In this document: positions 6,520 to 14,672 of the stretch, in pieces
How the letters are laid out: the number at the start of each line of letters is the position of its first letter
How positions within the stretch are numbered: the stretch's first letter is position 1
DNA from: a virus
IMG/VR virus record: IMGVR_UViG_3300034072_001035
Coordinates: 1-23,315 of that record
Strand: one strand, 5' to 3'
DNA: 23,315 nucleotides
Made by a program: the position numbers and the translations under genes
The notes under the pieces: model-generated
Told to the model about the DNA's origin: nothing
Database searches by the model: none
The model's input: the letters and a program-made list of their open reading frames with translations, nothing else

Positions 6520-6809
6520 CCGACATTGTAACTGAAGACGCCCGCCTGTGGACGCTCCGTGAGCTTCAGAAGCAGGTTGACGGTCGCCTGAACGAGATCC
6601 TGATCCGTGGGATTCTCGACAAGAAGTACGGCATCAACCGCGATCGCGATTGGGTGGTGACGCAACTGCGCAAGCTGGAAATGCTGGGCGTGATCGAGCT
6701 GATCCCGACCGGCACGGTGCTCGTGGCGAAGATCACAGCGTTGGGCCGCGACTTTCTGGACGAGCGCGTGGTGGTCGAAGGCATCACGCTGCCTTCCGAG
6801 GCGCGGTAA
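6516..6809 (+). CDS. Mu gp26-like small winged-helix protein
   Basis: 97 aa starting at TTG 6516, which overlaps the previous stop (TTGA); no other in-frame start exists until codon 56, so the rare start is well supported. The protein alternates helices and strands (LWTLRELQKQVDGRLNEI, DRDWVVTQLRKLEMLGVIEL, then a hairpin around PTGTVLVAKIT), a winged-helix pattern. Mu-like phages carry such a protein between gp25 and gp27, sometimes annotated as a VpaChn25_0724-type phage protein. The exact function is unknown. Its place in the packaging block suggests a DNA-handling or structural accessory role. Confidence 0.7.
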   Translation: MTDIVTEDARLWTLRELQKQVDGRLNEILIRGILDKKYGINRDRDWVVTQLRKLEMLGVIELIPTGTVLVAKITALGRDFLDERVVVEGITLPSEAR

Positions 6810-6810
6810 C

Positions 6811-7398
6811 ATGAGCGGGGCTGATGAAGCCGCTCAGAACCGGCGCGAGGGGCGCGGTCGGCTGTCGTCGATCGACCAGCTGCCGGACGAGGCCGAACAG
6901 GATGTAATCTGGGCGCTGGAGCAGCTGCGCGAGCGCAAGCTGCCGCAGAACGCGATCCTGATGGAGTTCAACGAGCGGCTTGCCGACAAGGGTATCCCGC
7001 CGATCTCCAAATCTGCCTGGTCGCGCTATGCCGTGCGCAAGGCCATCCAGTTCCGCAAGCTTGACGAAGTGCAGCGCATGTCGGGCGAGCTGGTCAACTC
7101 GCTGGGCACTGATGGGCCGGACCAAGTGACCGTGGCCGTGGCCGAAATGCTCAAGACGGCGATGTTCCAGCTGCTGGAAGGCGGCGAGGTTTCGACCAAG
7201 GGCATCATGGAACTGAGCCGCGCGCTGCAATCGGCCGTCTCTGCCCAGAAGGGTTCGGACGAGTACCGCCGCCAGCTGGAGGCGCGCGTGAGTGCGCAGA
7301 TGGCCAAGGCTGCCGAGGAAGTGACCGAGAAGGTCAGGAAGGCCGGTGTTTCTGCCGAGACGCTGGCCGAGATCAACCGTGCGCTGGGCGTTGCGTGA
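6811..7398 (+). CDS. DUF3486-type protein (Mu gp27-like, terminase small subunit candidate)
   Basis: 195 aa. The N-terminus carries the family's conserved features: a basic start (NRREGRGRLSSIDQLP), acidic helix (DEAEQDVIWALEQLRERKLPQ), a helix-turn-helix-like segment (LADKGIPPISKSAWSRYAV) and then long helices to the C-terminus. DUF3486 proteins sit directly before the terminase large subunit in Mu-like phages and are thought to be the DNA-recognising small terminase. Such a protein would bind the phage pac end and dock the motor. A short extra ORF separates it from the large subunit here. Confidence 0.82.
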   Translation: MSGADEAAQNRREGRGRLSSIDQLPDEAEQDVIWALEQLRERKLPQNAILMEFNERLADKGIPPISKSAWSRYAVRKAIQFRKLDEVQRMSGELVNSLGTDGPDQVTVAVAEMLKTAMFQLLEGGEVSTKGIMELSRALQSAVSAQKGSDEYRRQLEARVSAQMAKAAEEVTEKVRKAGVSAETLAEINRALGVA

Positions 7399-7574
7399 TG
7401 TCACAGATTGATCTGATCGATGCAGTTGCGTTTGCGTTTGCCGCACCCTTGGGCCCGACTGTGATCGGCTGCGACCTATCGTCTGGCCGCGATGTGTGCG
7501 TTGAAGCTGAGTTCGATAGCTCCGGACGTCTTATGGCGGTCCGCGAACTACCGCTGGAGGTCCCAGCAACCTGA
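7398..7574 (+). CDS. Small hypothetical protein between terminase genes
   Basis: 58 aa. The ATG at 7398 overlaps the gp27-like stop (TGATG), and its TGA overlaps the terminase ATG at 7574 (TGATG). This exact fit at both ends is the main evidence that it is real. The product begins SQIDLIDAVAFAFAAPLGP and has two strand-like segments (VCVEAEFDSSGRLMAVRELP). No known motif or membrane helix is visible. It uses slightly more A/T third positions than its neighbours, which may mean separate acquisition. Confidence 0.6.
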   Translation: MSQIDLIDAVAFAFAAPLGPTVIGCDLSSGRDVCVEAEFDSSGRLMAVRELPLEVPAT

Positions 7575-8974
7575 TGGGCAACGCGCGCATCATCCCGGCC
7601 AATCCGGACGCGATCTTCCTGCCTTACCAGGGCAAGTGGATTGCTGACGATGCGCGGCTGAAGCTGATGGAGAAGAGCCGCCAGATCGGCATCTCCTGGT
7701 CAACCGCCTATGCCGCCGTGGCGCGCACCGGAAAGGAAGGCGCGCGGCACGATCAATGGGTGAGCAGCCGTGACGACATCCAGGCACGCCTGTTCCTGGA
7801 AGACTGCAAGCTGTTTACCGGCATTCTCGACATGGCGGCGCAGGACCTGGGCGAGCGCATCGTCGACGAGGCAACCAAGCAGACCGCCTATGTCCTGAAC
7901 TTTGCCACGGGCAAGCGCATCAATTCGATGTCGTCCAATCCCGATGCGCAGGCGGGCAAACGCGGCGGGCGCATCCTCGACGAATTCGCGCTGCATCCCG
8001 ATCCGCGCAAGCTGTGGGCGATTGCCTATCCGGGTATCACCTGGGGCGGCAACATGGAGCTGATAAGCACGCACCGCGGCAGCCACAACTTCTTCAACCA
8101 GCTGGTCCGCGAGATCAAAGAACAGGGCAACCCGAAGAAGATCAGCCTGCACACGGTGACGCTGCAGGACGCGCTTGATCAGGGCTTCCTCTACAAGCTG
8201 CAGCGTTCGCTTCCTGACGACGCCGAACAGCAGGCAATGACCGAGGCCGATTACTTCGACTTCGTCAAAGGTGGCTGCGCGGACGAGGAAAGCTTCCTCC
8301 AGGAGTACATGTGTCAGCCCGCCGACGATGACGCGGCGTTCCTCGAATATGACCTGATCGCGTCGGCCGAGTACGCCGCAGGGACCGACTGGGGCCGGAT
8401 CGAGGGTGGCACGCTGTTCGCAGGCGTGGACATTGGTCGCAAGCAGGACCTGACCGTGCTGTGGATCGTCGAGCTGCTCGGCGACGTGCTCTACACCCGC
8501 CACGTCGAGACCATGCGCAACATGACCAAGGGCGACCAGGAGAAGATCCTGTGGCCTTGGTTCGAACGCTGCCAGCGGGTTTGCATCGACAGCACCGGCC
8601 TTGGCATTGGCTGGGCCGACGACGCGCAAAAGGCGTTCGGCACCTATCGCGTCGAAGGGGTGAACTTCTCCGGCCGGGTCAAGGAAGAGCTGGCCTATCC
8701 GTTGCGGGCGAAGATGGAAGATCGGCGCCTGCGCATCCCCTACGACAAGAACATCCGCGCCGATCTGCGCGCCGTGACGAAAACCACCACCGCTGCCGGC
8801 AACATCCGCTTCACGGCCGAGCGCACCAAGGATGGGCACTCCGACCGCTTCTGGGCGCTGGCTCTGGCGATCCATGCGGCCGGCAATGGCCAAGGCCCGG
8901 CATGGAAGCCGCTGATCGAACCAAAGCGGCCCGGCGCGCCCCGCACTCTCGATGATGACTGGATCCCCGCATGA
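7574..8974 (+). CDS. Terminase large subunit (Mu gp28-like)
   Basis: 466 aa, a usual length for this family. The ATPase half has a variant Walker A (SRQIGISWS, 35-43) and Walker B (GGRILDEFAL, with D136-E137). The nuclease half has RNase H-fold acidic residues: D286 in AGVDIGRKQDL, D339 in CIDSTGLGIG and D424 in KDGHSDRFWALALA. This is the packaging motor that pumps DNA into the prohead and cuts host-joined phage DNA by the headful mechanism of Mu-like phages. GGAGG upstream and a TGATG overlap fix the start at 7574. The stop overlaps the portal gene start (ATGA), so motor and portal are translationally linked. Confidence 0.92.
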   Translation: MGNARIIPANPDAIFLPYQGKWIADDARLKLMEKSRQIGISWSTAYAAVARTGKEGARHDQWVSSRDDIQARLFLEDCKLFTGILDMAAQDLGERIVDEATKQTAYVLNFATGKRINSMSSNPDAQAGKRGGRILDEFALHPDPRKLWAIAYPGITWGGNMELISTHRGSHNFFNQLVREIKEQGNPKKISLHTVTLQDALDQGFLYKLQRSLPDDAEQQAMTEADYFDFVKGGCADEESFLQEYMCQPADDDAAFLEYDLIASAEYAAGTDWGRIEGGTLFAGVDIGRKQDLTVLWIVELLGDVLYTRHVETMRNMTKGDQEKILWPWFERCQRVCIDSTGLGIGWADDAQKAFGTYRVEGVNFSGRVKEELAYPLRAKMEDRRLRIPYDKNIRADLRAVTKTTTAAGNIRFTAERTKDGHSDRFWALALAIHAAGNGQGPAWKPLIEPKRPGAPRTLDDDWIPA

Positions 8975-11076
8975 GCTGGCTTCAATCCTTCAAGTCCTTC
9001 GGCATGAAGGCCGCCGAGACCTGGCGCGAGATGCGCCATGGCGGGCGGGTGCCGTTCCTGTCGGGCCTCTTGCGCCGGACGCGGTTCGACTATCGCAAAG
9101 AAGTGGGCGACTGCCTCGATTCCTCGGTGGTGACCGCGCCTGCCATGTGGATCGGCCGCGCGCTGCCTGAGGCCGAACTGGCGCTGAAGCGCAAGGATGC
9201 CAAGGGGAACGTGACCGAGGTGGACAACCACCCGATGCTCGAGCTGATCCAGACGCCCAACCCGTTCTATGGCGATATCGCGCTGTGGATGGCGACGATC
9301 GTGTCGTTCGTCATCACCGGCAATGCCTACTGGCTGATCATGCGCAACAGCTACGGCCAGCCTGCCGAGTTGTGGTTCGTGCCGAGCTGGAACATGGAGC
9401 CGTGCTGGCCGCAGGATGGCAGCGAGTTCATCCGGCACTACCACTACCGGCCCGGGGGCAGCAGCGGCGAGACGTTCCATATTCGGCCCGAGGACGTGGT
9501 GCATTTCCGCTATGGCATCAATCCGCGCAATCCGCGCATGGGCTTGTCACCGCTGGAAGGCGTGATCCGCGAGATCTTCATTGACCTCGAAAGCAGCAAC
9601 TTCGTTGCCAGCCTGCTGCGGAACATGGGCGTGCCGGGCGTGGTGATCAGCCCCAAGGCCGGCGCTATGCCGGCACCCGAGGACGTTCAAGCCACCAAGA
9701 CATGGTTTGCCCAGGCCTTCGGCGGTGACAACCGTGGCGGGCCGCTGGTCATGGGCGCGCCGACCGACGTGCAGGCCTATGGCTTCAACCCGCAGCAGAT
9801 GAACATGAGCGAAGGCCGCGACGTGGCCGAGGAGCGCGTCTGCGCCTGCCTTGGCATTCCGGCCGCAATCGTCGGCTTCGGCGCCGGCCTGCAATCGACC
9901 AAGGTTGGCGCAACCATGGAAGAGCTGCGCAAGCTGGCCTGGAACAACGGCGTGCTGCCGATCGGCCGGATGCTGGCCGACGAGCTGAAGCGTTCGCTGC
10001 TGAGCCAGTTCGCCGGTTCGGAAGGCTTGCATGTCTTCTGGGATACGGACGATGTGCCGGCGCTGCAGGAAGACGAGGACAAGCGCAGCGACCGGGCGAT
10101 CAAGCAGTTCAAGGAAGGGCTGATCAGCCACCACCAGGCGCTGCGCATCGTGGGCGAGGAGCCGCTGGCAACGGCCGACTTCTATCTGCGGCCGATATCG
10201 GTGAACGAAGTGCCGGTGGCCGAGGTCGGCATTCGCGTTGAACCGCAGTCCACGCTGCCGCTGCTGATGCCGCCAAAGGGCGCCAAGGCGCAGGCGACGG
10301 ACGCGGCGTACAAGAAAGGCTATGCCTGGGCGTTGCTGTTGCAGCGGCAGTCGACCGGCCTTCAAGCGAGCGCTGAGAAGTCTCTCAGCCGCTTCTTTGT
10401 CGGCCTTGGCATGCGCGCCCGCCACGAGGCGATGCCGTTCCTCGAACGCGATCCGACCATTGCGGGCAAGGATGCCGGGAAGGGTGAGAAGTCAGACGAG
10501 CTGCTGGCACAACTGATCCTGGACAAGCTGGGCATCGCGCAGTTCCAGGCCGATCTGCGCCATATCTACGAGGCGCACTATCTTGAAGTGGCCAAGGCGA
10601 CCAACGCCGCTGCCGAGCATGGCGGCATTGGCGTGAACCTGTCGGACACGGTCACCCAGGCGATCCTTGCGGCGGGCGGCAAACGGGTCGGCCTGGTCGA
10701 TCTGGAAGGACAGACGCGCGATGCGCTGTTCCAGTCGCTGGCGCAGGGCCGCGCCGAGGGTGAAGGGCCGATCAAGCTGGCGATGCGCATCTCGGACCTG
10801 GTCGAGGCTGGGCCCAGCACTTCACCGCTGCTGCGCGCGCGCCGGATCGCGCGGACGGAAACCGCCTATGCCCAGAACGTGGCGACGATCGAGCGGGCCC
10901 GCGAGGCCGGTTACGGCACCCTGATCATCTACGACGGGCTGCTCGGGCCTGGCCGATCGTCCGAAGAGCACATGGCCCGCAACGGTTCGATTGTCTCGAT
11001 CGAGCAGGCACTGATCATGGCCGACGAAGAGCATCCCAACGGGACGCTGAGCTTCGCGCCGAATTTCGAGGAGTGA
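8971..11076 (+). CDS. Portal protein fused to a C-terminal MuF-like domain
   Basis: 701 aa, well above the 400-500 aa usual for an HK97-type portal. Residues about 1-420 are an HK97-type portal: VGDCLDSSVVTAP, the stem-region ITGNAYWLIMRN, VVHFRYGINPRNPRMGLSPLEG, and an LGIPAAIVGFGAG segment. Residues about 560-701 match the MuF/SPP1 gp7 head-morphogenesis pattern: ARRIARTETAYAQN (623-636), then IIYDGLLG and finally DEEHPNGTLSF. In the usual MuF motif the end reads HPNC with further Cys; here the Cys is replaced by Gly691. Mu has separate gp29 (a different portal family) and gp30, so this is a fused, mosaic version. The portal forms the 12-mer DNA gate; MuF proteins help assembly or enter with the DNA. 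Confidence 0.88.
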   Translation: MSWLQSFKSFGMKAAETWREMRHGGRVPFLSGLLRRTRFDYRKEVGDCLDSSVVTAPAMWIGRALPEAELALKRKDAKGNVTEVDNHPMLELIQTPNPFYGDIALWMATIVSFVITGNAYWLIMRNSYGQPAELWFVPSWNMEPCWPQDGSEFIRHYHYRPGGSSGETFHIRPEDVVHFRYGINPRNPRMGLSPLEGVIREIFIDLESSNFVASLLRNMGVPGVVISPKAGAMPAPEDVQATKTWFAQAFGGDNRGGPLVMGAPTDVQAYGFNPQQMNMSEGRDVAEERVCACLGIPAAIVGFGAGLQSTKVGATMEELRKLAWNNGVLPIGRMLADELKRSLLSQFAGSEGLHVFWDTDDVPALQEDEDKRSDRAIKQFKEGLISHHQALRIVGEEPLATADFYLRPISVNEVPVAEVGIRVEPQSTLPLLMPPKGAKAQATDAAYKKGYAWALLLQRQSTGLQASAEKSLSRFFVGLGMRARHEAMPFLERDPTIAGKDAGKGEKSDELLAQLILDKLGIAQFQADLRHIYEAHYLEVAKATNAAAEHGGIGVNLSDTVTQAILAAGGKRVGLVDLEGQTRDALFQSLAQGRAEGEGPIKLAMRISDLVEAGPSTSPLLRARRIARTETAYAQNVATIERAREAGYGTLIIYDGLLGPGRSSEEHMARNGSIVSIEQALIMADEEHPNGTLSFAPNFEE

Positions 11077-11081
11077 GAGCA

Positions 11082-11828
11082 ATGAAAATCAAGGGCATGA
11101 CGATCGAAAAGATGGACGAAGCCGGAACCGGCCGCGCCCGCATTGCCCAGCTTTCCGCCGTGGACAGCGACGGCGATACCTACGCGCCCGGTGCCTTCAG
11201 CTGGGGCCAGGGCGGCGGCCAGTGGGTCAACATGATCCCGGCGCACGATCGGCGAGCCATGCCGTTCGGCAAGGCCTGGCTGCACGAGGAAGGCGACTGG
11301 TGCATTGCCGATCTCTACCTCAACCTCGACACACAAGCCGGCAAGGACTGGCACGCCACGCTGAAGTTCGACCTGGCCAAGGGCCTGCCGGTGCAGGAAT
11401 GGTCCTATGGCTACCAGGTGCTCGATGCCGTCCAGGAGCAGCGCGACGGGAAGTACGTGCAGATCCTGAAGAAGCTCGATGTCGACGAGATCTCGCCAGT
11501 GTTGCGCGGGGCTGGTGTCGGCACGGGAACGCTGTCGATGAAGTCGGCCGAATTGAAGGCGGCGAAGTTCGCGCCGCTGATCGGCAGCCTGACCGAGATG
11601 GCGGTGGCGATCGGCGACGATCCGGCGGCGCTTTCTGCCACGGGCCTGAAGCAGCTGGGCGAGATCCACAGCGCGATTACGACAGTGCTGGAGAAGGCAG
11701 TCCAGCTCGATCCCAAGGCAGAAGCGCGGATTGCGGCGGAGCACGATCAGCTTATCCAGAACGCCTTGGGGGGATGGCTTGAGCACATGTCCCGCGGCCA
11801 TCTTCCGCCCCACAAGCCGACAGTATGA
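11082..11828 (+). CDS. HK97-type prohead maturation protease
   Basis: 248 aa. The HK97 protease pattern is clear: AVDSDGDTYAPGAF (27-39), the catalytic His region NMIPAHDR (H55), the catalytic Ser region QEWSYGYQ (S108), then KLDVDEISPV (131-140) carrying the third, acidic residue. It cleaves the N-terminal delta region from capsid subunits, and itself, to allow head expansion. The ATG at 11082 is preferred to the GTG at 11073 because GAGGAG (11068-11073) lies 8 bases before it. The C-terminal third (about 150-248) is helical and may act as a scaffold or be removed. It is the last gene before the 334-base gap. Confidence 0.88.
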   Translation: MKIKGMTIEKMDEAGTGRARIAQLSAVDSDGDTYAPGAFSWGQGGGQWVNMIPAHDRRAMPFGKAWLHEEGDWCIADLYLNLDTQAGKDWHATLKFDLAKGLPVQEWSYGYQVLDAVQEQRDGKYVQILKKLDVDEISPVLRGAGVGTGTLSMKSAELKAAKFAPLIGSLTEMAVAIGDDPAALSATGLKQLGEIHSAITTVLEKAVQLDPKAEARIAAEHDQLIQNALGGWLEHMSRGHLPPHKPTV

Positions 11829-11834
11829 CATTTG

Positions 11835-11865
11835 CCGTCAGGGCGCTGTGAGAGGCCCCTGACGG
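11835..11865 (+). terminator. Terminator-like hairpin after protease gene
   Basis: CCGTCAGGG (11835-11843) and CCCTGACGG (11857-11865) are perfect 9-bp arms with a 13-base loop, beginning seven bases after the protease stop. No T-run follows directly, but a second hairpin with TTCTT (11889-11911) lies just downstream. The position suggests an end for the packaging and protease operon. It is a prediction from structure only. Confidence 0.5.
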
Positions 11866-12076
11866 TCCTGCCCCCGGTAAAATGGCCGGGCCTGCCTTCT
11901 TAGGCCTTCTTAAACCGCGAAATGGGGCAATTGGTTGCCCACTCTCGGCAACGATCTGCACCTGTTGGCGGTGCACGGTTGTCAGAAGCCGGTTTGATCG
12001 TTTAGACCCGCCGTCGGTGGCAGGCGATGCCTGATCCACATCGGCTGCCACTTCACCCGACATTCTCGCGCGCCGC

Positions 12077-12097
12077 CACGGACAGGTGTCCGGGGCG
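12077..12097 (+). promoter_or_regulatory. Late-operon operator candidate, copy 2 (before major capsid gene)
   Basis: The 21 bases are identical to 4327-4347, with the dyad at 12079-12092, about 77 bases before the capsid ATG. It shares three further 5' bases (CGC) with copy 3. It follows the hairpins at 11835-12051, so a terminator-then-promoter arrangement is likely. In Mu one of the C-activated late promoters (PI) also drives head genes. The binding protein is inferred, not shown. Confidence 0.6.
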
Positions 12098-12162
12098 AAG
12101 GCGCGCGCAAGCTCCTGCCACATGGCCCGAGATTTTGGTCTCAGGCTTGAGGAGCGACGGGT

Positions 12163-13479
12163 ATGTCCGAACTGAATTTGACGCAGCTGCGCGAGAAGAT
12201 GGCTGCAAAGCAGGAGCAACTTGGCAAGGTGTTTGCCGAAGCGCTGATCAGCGATGCTGGCGAAAAGAAGTACGACTTCAACCGGGTCACCGTCCTGGGC
12301 GCAGACGTAAAGGGTTCGATCGCTGTGGCCGAGAAGGTCAAGCAGATGAACGACGAGCTCAACGAACTGGGCGAGAAGGCCGACAAGCTCGATGCTGCGG
12401 AAAAGGCGGCGATGCAGCATGCCGAACGGTCGAAGGCTATTCGCGACCTCCCACTGCCGGGCGGCAAGGGCAACCACCAGGATGAGCGTCAGCGCTTCAA
12501 GTCGCTTGGCGAGATGCTGGCCGAGCACAAGGATTTCATCGACTATGTCGGCCGCAAGGCCGCCGGCGGCATCGATCTTTCGTTCCCGGACCTGGCGCTT
12601 TCGGACCTGCTTGCCAGCGCAGACCGCTTTGCCACGCTCGGCGCCAAGACGCTGATGACCACTTCGGCGGGCTTTGCTCCGGAAAGCATCCGTTTGCCGG
12701 GCTTTGTCGAGGCGGCAACCCGTCCGATCCAGATGCTCGACATCATGCCCATGTTCCCGACCAGTCAGTCGTCGATCAAGTACATGGAAGAAACCACCCG
12801 TACCCACTCGGCTGCAGAGACGGCCGAGGGTGGCGACTACGCAGAAAGCGCGTTCGCGTTCACTGAGCGCAACGTCTCGGTCGCCAAGATTACCGACAGC
12901 CTGCCCGTCACTGACGAGCAGCTGGAGGACGTGGCCATGATGCAAGGCTACATCGCGACGCGCCTGCCTTTCGGCGTGCGCCAGCGGATGGATCGCCAGG
13001 TGCTGATCGGCGATGGCTCGTCGCCGAACATGCGCGGTCTCAAGAACGTGTCGGGCATCCAGACGCAGGCGCGCGGTGCCGACCCGGTTCCCGACACTTT
13101 CTTCAAGGCGATGACCAAGATCCGCGTGACGGGGCGCGCGATCCCGACGCACCACATCATGCACCCGACCGACTGGCAGGGCGTCCGCCTGCTGCGCACG
13201 GCTGACGGCGTCTACATCTGGGGCTCACCGGCCGAGAGCGGTCCGGAGCGACTGTGGGGCCTGCAGGTCGTACAGAACGATGCCGACAGCGCGGGCACCG
13301 GCTACACCGGTTCGTTCCAGCCCGCCTGGTGCGGTATCTTCGAACGTCGCGGTGTTGAGCTGGCCATCGGCTATGTCGGCAGCCAGTTCACCCAGGGTAA
13401 GCGCACGGTGCGCGCGGATGCCCGCGCCGCAGCGGTCTGGATGCGCCCTGCCGCGTTCTGCGCAAACACCGGTCTCTGA
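12163..13479 (+). CDS. HK97-fold major capsid protein
   Basis: 438 aa. Residues 1 to about 110 are charged and helical (REKMAAKQEQLGKVFAEAL, then KQMNDELNELGEKADKLDA), typical of the scaffolding delta domain that the adjacent protease removes. The shell-forming part follows: TLMTTSAGFAPESIRLPGF, strands around MEETTRTHSAAETAEGG, the VSVAKITDSLPVTDEQLED helix-strand, LIGDGSSPNMRGLKN (a very typical HK97 capsid segment), and HHIMHPTDWQGVRLLRTADG. It forms the icosahedral head. GAGGAG before 12163 supports the start. An internal GSPAESGPERLWGLQVV segment also fits the family. It is the first gene after the second operator copy, as expected for a highly expressed late gene. Confidence 0.93.
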   Translation: MSELNLTQLREKMAAKQEQLGKVFAEALISDAGEKKYDFNRVTVLGADVKGSIAVAEKVKQMNDELNELGEKADKLDAAEKAAMQHAERSKAIRDLPLPGGKGNHQDERQRFKSLGEMLAEHKDFIDYVGRKAAGGIDLSFPDLALSDLLASADRFATLGAKTLMTTSAGFAPESIRLPGFVEAATRPIQMLDIMPMFPTSQSSIKYMEETTRTHSAAETAEGGDYAESAFAFTERNVSVAKITDSLPVTDEQLEDVAMMQGYIATRLPFGVRQRMDRQVLIGDGSSPNMRGLKNVSGIQTQARGADPVPDTFFKAMTKIRVTGRAIPTHHIMHPTDWQGVRLLRTADGVYIWGSPAESGPERLWGLQVVQNDADSAGTGYTGSFQPAWCGIFERRGVELAIGYVGSQFTQGKRTVRADARAAAVWMRPAAFCANTGL

Positions 13480-13610
13480 TGCAGGCCCAAAGGGGCGTGG
13501 CTGACATCCGGGTCGGCGCGCCTCTGGCCATCACCGTGAGTGGGCGGATCGGCGGGACCTGCAGCGGCAGTAATCGCCTGATCCAGGGCCGCTCGCCCGC
13601 CGCCGGGTAG
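13479..13610 (+). CDS. Possible 43-aa ORF after capsid gene
   Basis: The ATG at 13479 overlaps the capsid stop by one base (TGATG) and the frame runs to a TAG at 13608. The product starts MQAQRGVADIRVGAPLAITV and has no recognisable motif. Evidence for: the coupled start and the otherwise unexplained 162-base gap. Evidence against: no clear Shine-Dalgarno and an ordinary composition for GC-rich non-coding DNA. An inverted repeat (GCCCGC/GCGGGC) sits near its end. I regard it as unproven. Confidence 0.3.
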   Translation: MQAQRGVADIRVGAPLAITVSGRIGGTCSGSNRLIQGRSPAAG

Positions 13611-13641
13611 AGCGGGCAAACTCTTCAGAAGGATTGGTCCG

Positions 13642-14190
13642 ATGGGCAAGATGAGTGGCGCGGGTTCGCGCATCATTTCGGTGGCGCTGGGGGCAGCGCT
13701 GCTTGGCGTCAATTCTCGCGTGCTGGGCGATACGGCGATGGCCAACGGGGCCACCACCGAAGTCACCAGCTTCGCTGCGCAGCCGGACGTGCCGCGCAAC
13801 CTGACAGTGACCGGCAACGGCGCGGCGGTGGCGGGCGACGTGGTCATCGTCGGCACCAATGCGGGTGGCGAGACGATCACGGAGACGATCGTCGCTGCCG
13901 GTGCCGCCACTGTGGTTGGAAACAAGGCGTTCAAGACGGTCACCTCGATCACGCTGCCGGCCTACGTGTCGGCGGGAACCGAGCGCATCCGCGTGGGCAC
14001 CGGGGCCAAGCTTGGCCTGCTGCACAAGCTTTCCCGCAACAGCGTGGTCGCCGCCTTCCTGGCGAACGTGCGCGAGACCACCGCGCCTACGGTCGCGTTC
14101 TCGGCCAGCGCGCTGGAGAGCAACACGATCACTCTCAACTCTGCGCTCAACGGGACGGCGGTGATCGTCGACCTGTACGAGACGCTCTGA
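13642..14190 (+). CDS. Candidate head decoration or minor structural protein
   Basis: 182 aa, starting after AGAAGGA. Most of it is predicted beta: NGATTEVTSFAAQPDVPRN, LTVTGNGAAVAGDVVIVGTN, GGETITETIVAAGAATVVG and a C-terminal strand NGTAVIVDLYETL. This Thr/Val/Gly-rich pattern with DVPRNLTVTG is common in phage structural proteins that coat the capsid or form short fibres. Its place right after the capsid gene suggests a head decoration (cement) protein. No catalytic motif is visible. The N-terminus (IISVALGAALLG) is mildly hydrophobic, but I do not read it as a signal peptide. Confidence 0.6.
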   Translation: MGKMSGAGSRIISVALGAALLGVNSRVLGDTAMANGATTEVTSFAAQPDVPRNLTVTGNGAAVAGDVVIVGTNAGGETITETIVAAGAATVVGNKAFKTVTSITLPAYVSAGTERIRVGTGAKLGLLHKLSRNSVVAAFLANVRETTAPTVAFSASALESNTITLNSALNGTAVIVDLYETL

Positions 14191-14207
14191 CCGAAAGGCA
14201 CCCTGAC

Positions 14208-14669
14208 ATGGGCAACGTGATTGCAAGGCAGCGGCTGTTCCTGAACGCCGAAAAAACGAAGCTCGTGGGCGAAGGCGATACGGAGGGCGCGTTTCTCTAT
14301 GTCGCGCCCGGCGATGAAATCCCCGAGGACGCGCACGAGAAGTTCGGCCTGGAGGACGGTGCGCTGCCCGACTTCAAGCCTGCCGATCCCGGCGAGGTCG
14401 CTGGCAAGGTGCCGAACGTTGCCCCGCCACCGGGCCCGAAGGAAAAGGCGGCGCAGCGCGCGGCCAAGGCTGAGGCAAGCGCGAAAGCCAGGGAGCAGGC
14501 CAAGGTTGGCACCCAGGCCAAGGCCGATAAGGGCGCTTCGATCACCAAGGAAGCCGGTCCTGGCAAGAACAAGGAAGCTGCGCCTGGTCCTGACAAGTCG
14601 GACGGCAAGCCTGCCGATGGCGCTGGCGGCGATGCTGGCGGCGCTCCTGGCGAAGGCGGGCAGGCCTAA
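14208..14669 (+). CDS. Hypothetical protein with disordered Ala/Lys/Gly-rich tail
   Basis: 153 aa. The first 60 residues look folded (ARQRLFLNAEKTKLVGEGD and EGAFLYVAPGDEIPED). From about residue 65 to the end the sequence is low-complexity: PPPGPKEKAAQRAAKAEAS, then GPGKNKEAAPGPDKSDG and a Gly/Ala run. Such tails are expected to be disordered. Small proteins of this type sit between capsid and connector genes in many siphophages with no known function. GAAAGG upstream supports the start. The tail's repeats are a consequence of composition, not of exact DNA repeats. Confidence 0.65.
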   Translation: MGNVIARQRLFLNAEKTKLVGEGDTEGAFLYVAPGDEIPEDAHEKFGLEDGALPDFKPADPGEVAGKVPNVAPPPGPKEKAAQRAAKAEASAKAREQAKVGTQAKADKGASITKEAGPGKNKEAAPGPDKSDGKPADGAGGDAGGAPGEGGQA

Positions 14670-14672
14670 GCC

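Larger units (their letters stand above)
11829..12162 (+). other. 334-base non-coding gap with several inverted repeats
   Basis: No convincing ORF crosses this stretch; the one frame open at its end (from 12027) reads like a shadow. It contains at least five inverted repeats: 11835-11865 (9-bp arms), 11889-11906 (GGCCT/AGGCC then TTCTT), 11925-11940 (GGGCAA/TTGCCC), 11957-11975 (TGCACC/GGTGCA) and 12017-12051 (GTGGCAG/CTGCCAC). The second copy of the repeated operator and a Shine-Dalgarno (GAGGAG before 12163) complete it. It separates the protease and capsid transcription units. It could also hold a structured leader or small RNA; nothing matches a family I can name. Confidence 0.65.

Noticed and set aside
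7700-8893. Minus-strand ORF (397 codons) opposite the terminase gene
   Set aside because: Terminase motifs on the + strand are clear; the antisense product has no recognisable domain.
11752-11760. DnaA-box-like TTATCCAGA as a target for the DnaA-like protein
   Set aside because: One mismatch to TTATCCACA, inside the protease coding sequence, and single. Likely chance.
12027-12162. Frame open from 12027 as a gene before the capsid
   Set aside because: It crosses the operator and runs into the capsid gene in another frame, with Pro/Arg-rich shadow composition.
11752-13164. Long minus-strand ORF (470 codons) opposite the capsid gene
   Set aside because: The capsid gene on the other strand is unmistakable, and the antisense product has the His/Arg-rich composition of a shadow frame.
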